Shown: positions 7,802 through 14,952, counted from the first letter of the stretch. The stretch: DNA of 21,287 bases from JAJYTL01 sp046705265 (GCA_046705265.1 JBJKQL010000077.1:1-21287); one strand, 5' to 3'. Program-made: numbers and translations. Notes: generated from the letters alone by a model not told the origin.

Positions 7802-9235
7802 GTGATCAGGAACGAAAAAGAGGCCTCTTCCGGTTTTTCCGCATGGATGAACGAGCGCCTGCCAGTGCGGGAGATGTGGCAGGAGCATCTCGCGGGCTAC
7901 GCGGCGCCAAAGAACTTCAATGTGTGGTATTTCTTCGGATCGTTGATGATTGTGGTCCTGGTCATACAATTGGCCACCGGGCTGTTTCTCGCCATTCACT
8001 ATCAACCCAATCCTCGGCTGGCCTATTGGTCGGTTTTGCGGGGAATCATGCGGGATTCCCACTGGGGATGGCTCATCCGTTACATCCACATTGTCGGCGC
8101 TTCGGCATTCTTTGTTTTGGCCTACTTGCACATGTACCGCGGCTTTCTCTATGGCTCCTACAAGAAACCTCGCGAGCTACTCTGGCTTATAGGAGTCGCC
8201 ATCTACCTTCTTCTGGCGGCGGAAGCATTTCTTGGCTACCTCTTGCCGTGGGGTCAAATGTCGTACTGGGGGTCCAGCGTCGTCGTCAATTTCGTGACGG
8301 CAGTGCCTGTGATCGGGAAGCCCATAGCGACATGGATCAGAGGTGACTTCGTCACAGGGTTGCCGACACTCAACCGGTTCTTCATCTTCCACGTCTTCCT
8401 CATGCCGCTTCTGCTTCTGGCTTTGGTGCTTTTGCATATAATCGCGCTGCACCATGTAGGCTCGAACAACCCGGACGGCATCGAAATCCGCGGCGATACC
8501 AACGACGCAGGCTGGCCACGGGATGGCATCCCGTTCCATCCGTTTTACACCGTCAAGGATCTCTTCGGGGTTTTCGCTTTTCTGTTGGTGTTTGCGGTAT
8601 TCGTTTTCTACAAGCCTGAGGGATGGGGCCTTCTTGTCGATCGCCTCAACTTCACGCCGGCGAACATTCTTCATACTCCCTCCGATATCCATCCGCTATG
8701 GTTCTTTCTTCCGTTCTACGCGATGCTGCGTGGAGTCCCTGATAAAGGTTATGGTGTTGCAACCCTCGTTGGCGCCTTCGTTCTTTTGATGCTTCTTCCA
8801 TGGTTGGATCGAAACCCAATCAAGTCCGTTCGTTATCGGTCCTTTCTGTATAAGTTGAACCTTTTTTGCCTTCCGGTCAGCTTCATTTGGCTCGGTGTGA
8901 TTGCGAGGGGAACCGCTACGCAATCCAATATGGTCTATGGCCTGCATGTAACGGAAGTCTTTTACACGACGTTTCTTTTATTGGTGTATTTCAACGCGGT
9001 GAGGTCTCGTGGTGTTACGCTAATGTGGCTTTTTGCTCTACAAGCTGCCATTTGGCTTATCGACTACTGGATGTACACGACGCATGCGCATGGTTGGTCG
9101 CTTATGCTGCGTACGGACTGGATTCCGGCCGCGTACGCGGCTGCAATTCTAATTGCCGCTTTGTTGTGGCCGCGCCTGCTGCATAACGTTCCTCAACTTC
9201 CGAAACGGCTGACGCCGGGGGGAGTCACGCACTAA
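7802..9235 (+). CDS. petB: Cytochrome b subunit of the bc1 complex, with altered Qo motif and C-terminal extension
   Basis: PetB holds both haems b and both quinone sites. The 477-residue product has haem-ligand pairs H96/H110 (helix B) and H197/H212 (helix D); the first pair is 14 apart, the second 15, where Rhodobacter and mitochondrial proteins have 14. The helix C/cd loop signature P-W-G-Q-M-S-x-W-G is at 149-157. The Qo motif, PEWY in most bc1 complexes, reads P298-L-W-F301 before the conserved L-P-F-Y-A-M-L-R, so the catalytic glutamate is replaced by leucine. After helix H (about 382-400) two more hydrophobic segments follow at about 406-425 and 441-458, which explains the extra length. 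The start is a GTG with GAGG six bases upstream. The wording S-N-N-P-D-G after helix D resembles beta/gammaproteobacterial cytochromes b more than alphaproteobacterial ones. The reading frame is otherwise intact. Confidence 0.96.
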   Translation: MIRNEKEASSGFSAWMNERLPVREMWQEHLAGYAAPKNFNVWYFFGSLMIVVLVIQLATGLFLAIHYQPNPRLAYWSVLRGIMRDSHWGWLIRYIHIVGASAFFVLAYLHMYRGFLYGSYKKPRELLWLIGVAIYLLLAAEAFLGYLLPWGQMSYWGSSVVVNFVTAVPVIGKPIATWIRGDFVTGLPTLNRFFIFHVFLMPLLLLALVLLHIIALHHVGSNNPDGIEIRGDTNDAGWPRDGIPFHPFYTVKDLFGVFAFLLVFAVFVFYKPEGWGLLVDRLNFTPANILHTPSDIHPLWFFLPFYAMLRGVPDKGYGVATLVGAFVLLMLLPWLDRNPIKSVRYRSFLYKLNLFCLPVSFIWLGVIARGTATQSNMVYGLHVTEVFYTTFLLLVYFNAVRSRGVTLMWLFALQAAIWLIDYWMYTTHAHGWSLMLRTDWIPAAYAAAILIAALLWPRLLHNVPQLPKRLTPGGVTH

Positions 9236-9387
9236 TAAGGGGTGGATGGCGGCGATTGGGCTCACGATTGATCTTGTCATCCCTATCGTAATCTAAGAAA
9301 GCTGGCCATGAGGTGTCGAGATCCAAAATATGGCCAGCGAGAGATTGCAGATGTGGTGACCTCACTTGCGGGGATGAATAAATGGCT

Positions 9388-9392
9388 AGAGG
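9388..9392 (+). promoter_or_regulatory. Ribosome binding site that decides the petC start
   Basis: AGAGG lies eight bases before a GTG at 9401. The upstream in-frame ATGs at 9308 and 9374 have poorer sites, and using them would put 31 or 9 extra residues before the signal peptide. Confidence 0.55.
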
Positions 9393-9400
9393 TTGGACAA

Positions 9401-10222
9401 GTGCTTCTCGGTAATCGCTATAGATTGGCGAAACGCCTTATAATCTTTCTCGGAATTCCGGCGATCATGGCTTCTCCGTCGGTCAGTTTCGCTAGCGTAA
9501 AGACGACGGCGCCGCCTTTGATGCATATGACGGTCAATCTGAACGATCGCAAGGCCCTTCGCTATGGCGCGCTCTACTTCGCAAATCAGTGTGAGGCGTG
9601 TCACAGCATACAAGGGACCCGCTTGGCGGAACTGGCGAGGCCATTAGGGCTCAGCCGAGCGGCCATCTTGAGGTATTTTAACCCTGGAAGCCGTAAGTAT
9701 TATCAAACAATGGTTTCCGCGATGCCTAAGGGGATCGCGAGCAAATTCTTCAACAAAAGCAGCCCGCCCGACTTGACCGTTATTGCCAAGCGGCATTCTG
9801 TCAATTGGCTCTACACATATCTTAATTCGTTCTATCTCGACCCTACGCGACCGACCGGGGTAAACAACGTCGCGTTCTATAACGTTTCCATGCCGGACGT
9901 TCTTGCAAGCCTACAGGGTCTGCAGAAGCCCGTAGATCGTATGGGATATCGATTTGGTCAGCGGACGGAGGTGGCCGTTGGCGTGAAGCCGGTGACCGCG
10001 GGAGCGATGTCGCCCGCGCAGTTTCATGCCATGACACGGGACCTTGTATCATTTCTTTATTACGTGGCCCATCCGCATCAACAGGAAAGGGAGGCCATGG
10101 GAAAATGGGTTCTCCTTGGCTTGGCGCTGCTTACAGGTCTAAGTTTCGCGCTGTACAAGCTTTACTGGCGGGAGGTTGTGCCACCTGAAGGGAAAAGGTG
10201 GTGGACATACTGGCGGAGGTGA
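9401..10222 (+). CDS. petC: Cytochrome c1 subunit of the bc1 complex
   Basis: PetC accepts electrons from the Rieske protein and passes them to soluble cytochromes c. From the GTG at 9401 the protein has 273 residues: a positively charged n-region, a hydrophobic core at about 13-30 ending in S-F-A, the haem site C64-E-A-C67-H68, the c1-specific stretch P-P-D-L-T-V-I-A-K near 122-130, D-P-T-R-P-T-G-V-N-N at 147-156, the axial methionine M164 (N-V-S-M-P-D-V-L), and one C-terminal anchor helix at about 235-254 followed by a basic tail. The whole set matches cytochrome c1. A longer form from an ATG at 9308 is possible, but it would push the signal peptide inward and has a weaker binding site. It follows petB by 165 bases, the longest gap in the operon, so a separate promoter there cannot be excluded. 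Confidence 0.94.
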   Translation: MLLGNRYRLAKRLIIFLGIPAIMASPSVSFASVKTTAPPLMHMTVNLNDRKALRYGALYFANQCEACHSIQGTRLAELARPLGLSRAAILRYFNPGSRKYYQTMVSAMPKGIASKFFNKSSPPDLTVIAKRHSVNWLYTYLNSFYLDPTRPTGVNNVAFYNVSMPDVLASLQGLQKPVDRMGYRFGQRTEVAVGVKPVTAGAMSPAQFHAMTRDLVSFLYYVAHPHQQEREAMGKWVLLGLALLTGLSFALYKLYWREVVPPEGKRWWTYWRR

Positions 10223-10321
10223 GAAACAAGAAGGCGCTGGCTACTGCGGGTGCTGCCGCCCGAGTTGTCGTCGCGGCATGTAAGGGACACGTCCGGAGCC
10301 GCGGCAAAGCGCAGACTGTTT

Positions 10322-10326
10322 GGAGG
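10322..10326 (+). promoter_or_regulatory. Strong ribosome binding site for a GTG start
   Basis: GGAGG sits five bases before the GTG at 10332 and fixes the start of the small membrane protein; an earlier TTG at 10320 overlaps this site and is rejected. Confidence 0.7.
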
Positions 10327-10331
10327 AGCGA

Positions 10332-10730
10332 GTGACTGCTAGAGGAGCTAAGCGCCGGCATGAGCTGAACTCTCTTTTTCACCGGATAATCGCGTCCTCC
10401 GACCTTGATCGCGTGGCCTATGCGGCGCAGGCCCTGTGTCTGATTTTTTACGTGCTCAGCCTTTGGCTGGAAGTTTATATTGATACCAAGAAAGCTTGGA
10501 AAGATCGTGGTGATCCGATTCGCGAAAGCCATCGGTATTGGCGCCTGCGATCAAGCTTGATATTTCTGACCTGGACTATATTGGGTGGCTTCGCCATTCC
10601 ATTCGGGTTCGGGCTTCCGGTCGTGGCAATGGCCTATCTTTGGTACGCACTACGCGTTCTGAAGGGGTGGATTTATTGGAAGCACGGCCGCATTATTGGG
10701 AAGCGCCAAAACGCCGCCGTGGTCGGCTGA
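10332..10730 (+). CDS. Small membrane protein, DUF4870-like, in the bc1 operon
   Basis: This 132-residue protein has a basic N-terminus, three predicted membrane helices (about 27-50, 72-90 and 92-110) and a short basic tail. The segment D61-P-I-R-E-S-H67 before helix 2, and the final helix followed by R-V-L-K-G-W and H-G-R-I-I, resemble the DUF4870 family (E-S-H motif, then W-Y-x-x-R-V-x-K-G and a closing G-R-P-I). That family has no established biochemical role. The gene lies 109 bases after petC and 53 bases before the sdrA-like gene on the same strand, so it is probably co-transcribed and could be an assembly factor or accessory subunit of the bc1 complex; that is inference. No cysteine pair or haem motif is present. 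The family link is by eye and moderate in strength. Confidence 0.8.
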   Translation: MTARGAKRRHELNSLFHRIIASSDLDRVAYAAQALCLIFYVLSLWLEVYIDTKKAWKDRGDPIRESHRYWRLRSSLIFLTWTILGGFAIPFGFGLPVVAMAYLWYALRVLKGWIYWKHGRIIGKRQNAAVVG

Positions 10731-10772
10731 AGGAAGTTGCCAAGCCGGCAGGGTAGCCGTCACTTGTTTATC

Positions 10773-10777
10773 GAAGG
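10773..10777 (+). promoter_or_regulatory. Ribosome binding site for a TTG start of the sdrA-like gene
   Basis: GAAGG lies six bases before the TTG at 10784. A second TTG at 10778 touches the site directly and is therefore less likely to be the start. Confidence 0.5.
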
Positions 10778-10783
10778 TTGCCA

Positions 10784-11563
10784 TTGGCCGCCAAACTCTC
10801 TTTTGAATCGCTGGCAAGCTACCGCCCGAGGGAAGCCGGTCTGAAGGATCGCGTTATCCTGATCACCGGCGGTGCCGACGGAATCGGACGGGAAGTCGCG
10901 ATTGCTTGCGCGGGCTATGGCGCACAAACGATCCTCCTTGATTACGATGGCGGCAGGTTGGCCAGAACCGAGGAGATTATTTCGGAACACGGATGGCCAG
11001 CGCCGGTACTTTGCCCGATCGATCTTGCCGGAAGCACGCTTGCCGAGTTTCGCGTGGTTGCCGAGCGTATCGCGGAAACATTCGGAAAATTGGATGGCTT
11101 GGTGAATAACGCGGGTTGGATCGGTGCTTTATCGCCGTTCGAGCACTGCGATCCCACGATCTGGGCGCGCGCTGTAAATATCAACTTGGCCGCGCCATTT
11201 TTCCTGACTCAACAATGCATGCCTCTGTTGCGCTGCGCGGCGGATCCCGTCGTCATATTTTCGCTGGACAACGCGAGCCGTGCCTATTGGGGCGGGTACG
11301 GCGTCGCTAAGGCGGGCCTCGAAGGGTTTCTCCATATTCTCGCCGACGAATATCATCTTGGAAGCGCGCAACCCGTTCGCGTCTTTGGTATTGATACGGG
11401 GCCGGTCATGACGGGCGGACGACATCGTCACTATCCCGGCGAGGAACCAGGATTGCATCCAACGCCGGACCATGTCATTGGTCCATATCTATACGCTTTA
11501 GGCTCTGAAAGTGTTAGACAAACGGGCGTCGTCTTGAGGCGGCGGGTAGAAGTTGATTCATAA
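10784..11563 (+). CDS. sdrA: Short-chain dehydrogenase/reductase, SdrA-like (YciK-type)
   Basis: The 259-residue protein is a classical SDR oxidoreductase with an NAD(P)-binding Rossmann fold. Visible motifs are T28-G-G-A-D-G-I-G35 (cofactor loop), N108-N-A-G111, and the catalytic S160, Y172 and K176 (Y-G-V-A-K). An acidic residue, D53, at the end of the second strand suggests a preference for NAD over NADP. The general wording is close to E. coli YciK. In Acidithiobacillus ferrooxidans an SDR named SdrA is encoded with the bc1 complex and a c4 cytochrome; its role there is unknown, and the name is used here for the shared context. It sits between the small membrane gene and the second c4 cytochrome. 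The TTG start is chosen on the ribosome binding site. Substrate cannot be inferred. Confidence 0.9.
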   Translation: MAAKLSFESLASYRPREAGLKDRVILITGGADGIGREVAIACAGYGAQTILLDYDGGRLARTEEIISEHGWPAPVLCPIDLAGSTLAEFRVVAERIAETFGKLDGLVNNAGWIGALSPFEHCDPTIWARAVNINLAAPFFLTQQCMPLLRCAADPVVIFSLDNASRAYWGGYGVAKAGLEGFLHILADEYHLGSAQPVRVFGIDTGPVMTGGRHRHYPGEEPGLHPTPDHVIGPYLYALGSESVRQTGVVLRRRVEVDS

Positions 11564-11643
11564 ACCACGTAGAGTAACTTGAGCCTTTTACCAAACAGGC
11601 GACGGGTCATTGGAAGATAATTTTGGCGGAGAACAGGCGATTT

Positions 11644-12255
11644 ATGCATACGAGAGCAGTGATAATGCTAAGTGTCTTTCTCTTTCTAGGGATCGGCATC
11701 GCCTTGGCTCAGGTCGCGCTGCCGATCAAGCCGGCTCAAGAAGTGCGTTTGGTGTGCTCGAACTGCCATGGCCTTCACGGCCGAAGCGTTTCGCCGACTT
11801 TCCCTAATTTGGCGGGGCAACCCTCTGCCTATATCGAGAGACAGTTAAAGCAATTCCGCGCCCATACAAGGGCTGACCCGCACGCTCGCGCGTACATGTG
11901 GGGTATTGCGTCCAATATGTCGAATGCGATGATCAAGGGCTTGGCAGAGTACTTTGCAGCGCAAAAGCCCGCGCCCGGCCGGCAAGAAAATCCAGAGCTC
12001 GTCGCTGAAGGGGCCGCCATCTTCACTAATGGTATTCTAAAGCAGGGAATCCCTGCGTGCAAAACGTGCCACGGTGCGGAAGGCCAAGGTAATGGAATCT
12101 TTCCGCGGCTCGCGGGGCAGCATCGGAGCTACATCATTGAACAGCTTACGGCGTTTAAGACCGGAACGCGTCACAGCAACATTATGCACATAAACGTACG
12201 CCATATGACCCATGCGGAGATGGAGGCGATTGCAGCTTATGCTGCATCGCTGTAG
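11644..12255 (+). CDS. cycA: Diheme cytochrome c4, CycA-like, last gene of the bc1 operon
   Basis: This 203-residue exported cytochrome has a signal peptide (about residues 1-22, ending A-L-A-Q) and two class I haem domains: C38-S-N-C41-H42 and C139-K-T-C142-H143. Both are followed by the c4-type strand P-N-L-A-G-Q / P-R-L-A-G-Q. Candidate axial methionines are M85 or M92 in the first domain and M181 or M188 in the second. It is shorter than the first operon cytochrome because it lacks that protein's C-terminal tail. The ATG at 11644 is preferred over a TTG at 11623 because it opens directly on the signal peptide and has AGGCG a few bases upstream. It starts 80 bases after sdrA. A c4 protein of this kind links bc1 with a terminal oxidase or, in iron oxidisers, with the iron-oxidising branch; which applies here is unknown. 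Confidence 0.94.
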   Translation: MHTRAVIMLSVFLFLGIGIALAQVALPIKPAQEVRLVCSNCHGLHGRSVSPTFPNLAGQPSAYIERQLKQFRAHTRADPHARAYMWGIASNMSNAMIKGLAEYFAAQKPAPGRQENPELVAEGAAIFTNGILKQGIPACKTCHGAEGQGNGIFPRLAGQHRSYIIEQLTAFKTGTRHSNIMHINVRHMTHAEMEAIAAYAASL

Positions 12256-12906
12256 ATCGCGCCGACATCCGAGTTGAGAAGCTCTTCGCGCAATACCATC
12301 TCCAGTCTGAGATCAGGATTGCTCTGCTACGCCGCAATGCCGTCTCGAATTCTTGTGGTGTCTGGACCCGGAGAAAGAGTATCGGTGTGGGGGACGTGAT
12401 TCACGCTCTCCGAAAGGAGTGTACCGATGGTTCGAGGGTGGTTCTGGTTAGCTACCATTCACCACCGGGCGGCGCGCGAAGGCGTGACGTCGGCCTCCGG
12501 TCAAAAGGCCATCCTTGCCGGAAGAACGGCTCCCTGCCGCGTCGGTGCCAAATTGAATCGCGAACTGGCGCATGCTCGGCCGGCTTAAAGAGTTCCGGTG
12601 CGATCGCTTCTCTGGCCATTTCCTTTTCGCCGTTTGCCTAGCTGCTACCATCAATTATTGATGATGCCTCCGGTGTCTAACGACTGCCGTCGTGCCACGG
12701 GGATATCGACGAACTCGCTATTGGAGGCGGCGATACTTTTCGTCAGGAGCTCGAGAACGCCTACGACATGCTATTCGTATCGTTGACCTCTCGGGAAGGA
12801 ATGCCGTCGGCTGGCGGTGGCGCGAAGAATGTTCTGGGCGCGTCATCTTGGCTGTGGTCAATCGTTCATTTTTCATTTTGCGAATGACCGCTAAATCTCG
12901 TTTCAA
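12256..12906. other. Convergent gap after the bc1 operon
   Basis: The 651 bases between cycA (rightward) and the DedA fusion gene (leftward) contain no recognised family. Two plus-strand items deserve note. One is a 53-codon frame at 12427-12588 with a good ribosome binding site (listed separately). The other is an open frame from 12681, just after a TAA, to a TGA at 12885-12887; its translation has protein-like alternation around D-E-L-A-I-G-G-G and M-L-F-V-S-L but no conventional start before an ATG at 12768, so it may be a decayed gene. Bases 12856-12864 and 12881-12889 pair with one mismatch around a 16-base T-rich loop, a possible weak bidirectional transcript end. No clear intrinsic terminator was seen. 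Confidence 0.4.
12427..12588 (+). CDS. Possible small protein of 53 residues, unidentified
   Basis: An ATG at 12427 is preceded by AAAGGAG at a spacing of seven bases, which is as good as any ribosome binding site in the window. The frame runs 53 codons to a TAA. The product is basic and begins M-V-R-G-W-F-W-L-A-T-I, a short hydrophobic patch, then becomes alanine- and arginine-rich; there is one cysteine. No family is recognised. It lies 171 bases beyond cycA on the same strand. The GGAG also belongs to a small CTCC-GAAA-GGAG hairpin, so the site might be sequestered in the transcript. Random occurrence of a frame this short is quite possible. Confidence 0.3.
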   Translation: MVRGWFWLATIHHRAAREGVTSASGQKAILAGRTAPCRVGAKLNRELAHARPA

Positions 12907-14952
12907 TTACTTGAATTGTGACCGCACATTTGGCGTTCTTCCTAACAAAACGCCGCCATCCCATCCCGGTCCCCCGAAGTTGGACCCACGCTCAGCAAGA
13001 CGACCGACTTTGATCGACGATGCTAAGGCATCGCGCGGTTTGTTAAAATTTTTCATCTGGCGTGTCGTTGTCAGCACCGACATGAGACGCTCGGTATGCT
13101 CCTCGCCCACGGTGCCGATCCAAAGCGGGGCCGAGGGCGAGCCGACGGCGCTGAGCATGACGCCAGAACGCCACATGCGCAGCACGAAGCGAGCGTTGTT
13201 CGCCTTCAGGGTGACCGGTCGAACCATTACGAGCGCTTCCTGGTGACCGTTCTCGAGATGCGGCAAAACCGGAAGATTCGCGAGGCCAACGCCAGGCTTC
13301 AGCCAAGCGAGTGCTGATTGCACTGTCCAGGGAACCGGCGCGGTCCATCCCTTGGCGGCAAGCTCGGCTTCAAGTGCCTGGCGGCTCCCCGCCCACTGGA
13401 AGGTCAAAGGCTCCTCGATTTCGCCAGTCAGCTCGATCCGGTGAGCCGGCAAGGTCGACCATCCGCGCCGCCACCATAAGGTCGCCGGCATGGTTTGGAT
13501 ACGTCGGCGCACGGCGTAACGGTCCATATCGCTTGCATGCGTTTGGATGATATGCGCAGCGCCGACCACGAGCAGCGTTAACCCGGCGGCCGTGCAAAGA
13601 CCGGTCGCGCGAACCGGTGGAGGATTGCGACGCAGGTAGGCGATCCCCAACAACGCCGCCCATGCCGCGCCAAACGCCAGACCAGCCAGGGCGTCCGATA
13701 TCCAGTGCACACCGAGATACACACGCGAAAAGGCGATGCCAACGACCAGAAGAGCCGCTGCACTGGTGATGGCAAATCGCCGCCGCAGGGAAATTTCCCA
13801 GGCGATTACAATAGCTAAGAAACCGTACAAGGCGGCGTTGATGGTTGAATGAGCGCTGGGAAACGCGAACACATTCCAGCCTGAGGAGACCAACGCAGGA
13901 GGCTGTACATGGAGGGTCATCTTGAGCACGATAGTAAAGAGGCAGGCCACGGCGACAGCCGCCACTTCATAGATGAGGCCGCGCCAATTGCGTCTCCAAG
14001 CCAACCAAAGCAATGTCACGAGCATTACCGCGAGCGTCACGGTCGCATCGCCCAACTCGGTGATTGCTACCGCGATCTGATCGACCCAGCCGGTCCGAAG
14101 ACCTTGCAGGAAATGGAACACGGCGACATCGGCACGGACCAGCGGGTCGCCTGCAATCACGTCCTGAAGCACGCCGAAGAAGCACCATAGACCCCCAATC
14201 AGGACTCCGCCGAGGAGCGCGAGGCCAGGGAGCTCTCTGCGCGTGGGGTCGAGAACCGAAAGCAGTTGACGGCGAAGCCAAGTGTCGCGACCTTGAGCCC
14301 ACGATCGTAGTTGTTCCTGAGCTTTGGTAATCAGGTCCGGTAAACGCCGGACAGCATAGTGCGTCGCCCACATGACGGCGCCGAGAAGCACGGCGAGGAC
14401 GACGATGAAGGCGACGAGCCGGCCGGCAATCGCACCAAGCAGTACGAGAGATGCGCCAATTGCTGCACCCGCAAGAACATGCGTCGGGGCCCAGACCGCG
14501 GCCGAAAGCACGTTCATGATATAGAAGCGCGCCGGCGACATTTGCAGCGTGCCGGCGATCAAGGGGACGACCGCTCTTACACCCGGGGTGAAGCGCCCAA
14601 TGAATACGCTCTTGCCGCCATGGCGCTGAAAAAACGCTTCACCGTGCGCGATCAACGCGGGATGGCGCTTCAGGGGCCAATGGCTGATTATGGTGCGATG
14701 GTATTGGTAGCCAAGCCAATATGAGATGCCATCGCCAAGGATTGCCCCTAGGGTTGCCGCGATGATCAATGGCCACAGGCTCAACGCTCCTGTCGCCACC
14801 AGGGCGCTTACCCCGAAGATGATGGCATCTCCTGGCACGAACGCGCCGATGACCGGGAGCGCCTCGGACAGGGAGACGATCAGCATCATGCCATAGGCAA
14901 GGTCCTGATGGGCGCGCGAAAACTCTATGACTGGGGTTATAAACGCGCCCAC
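12907..14952 (-). CDS. DedA-PAP2-LssY fusion membrane protein
   Basis: This 681-residue protein joins three modules. Residues about 5-200 are a DedA/SNARE-associated domain (membrane lipid flipping or trafficking family), with E30 in S-E-A-L-P-V-I-G and the G-R-F-T-P-G-V-R motif at 119-126. Residues about 240-440 are a PAP2 phosphatase-like domain, with P365-S-A-H368 (motif 2) and S409-R-V-Y-L-G-V-H416-W-I-S-D420 (motif 3). Motif 1, normally K-x6-R-P, reads K344-M-T-L-H-V-Q-P-P, so its arginine is missing. The rest matches the LssY C-terminal domain, named after a Legionella secretion-linked gene. It lies in the inner membrane with roughly 12 helices. The GTG start is chosen because AAGGAGGT lies just upstream; an ATG at 14970 and a longer frame to 15018 lack a site. 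The last 30 residues are unlike the family and may be a variable tail. Likely role: phospholipid or undecaprenyl-phosphate handling, unproven. Confidence 0.9.
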   Translation of the reverse strand: MGAFITPVIEFSRAHQDLAYGMMLIVSLSEALPVIGAFVPGDAIIFGVSALVATGALSLWPLIIAATLGAILGDGISYWLGYQYHRTIISHWPLKRHPALIAHGEAFFQRHGGKSVFIGRFTPGVRAVVPLIAGTLQMSPARFYIMNVLSAAVWAPTHVLAGAAIGASLVLLGAIAGRLVAFIVVLAVLLGAVMWATHYAVRRLPDLITKAQEQLRSWAQGRDTWLRRQLLSVLDPTRRELPGLALLGGVLIGGLWCFFGVLQDVIAGDPLVRADVAVFHFLQGLRTGWVDQIAVAITELGDATVTLAVMLVTLLWLAWRRNWRGLIYEVAAVAVACLFTIVLKMTLHVQPPALVSSGWNVFAFPSAHSTINAALYGFLAIVIAWEISLRRRFAITSAAALLVVGIAFSRVYLGVHWISDALAGLAFGAAWAALLGIAYLRRNPPPVRATGLCTAAGLTLLVVGAAHIIQTHASDMDRYAVRRRIQTMPATLWWRRGWSTLPAHRIELTGEIEEPLTFQWAGSRQALEAELAAKGWTAPVPWTVQSALAWLKPGVGLANLPVLPHLENGHQEALVMVRPVTLKANNARFVLRMWRSGVMLSAVGSPSAPLWIGTVGEEHTERLMSVLTTTRQMKNFNKPRDALASSIKVGRLAERGSNFGGPGWDGGVLLGRTPNVRSQFK

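Noticed and set aside
12692..13246. Plus-strand open frame of 184 codons
   Set aside because: More than half lies antisense to the C-terminal LssY domain, and the product has no protein-like pattern.
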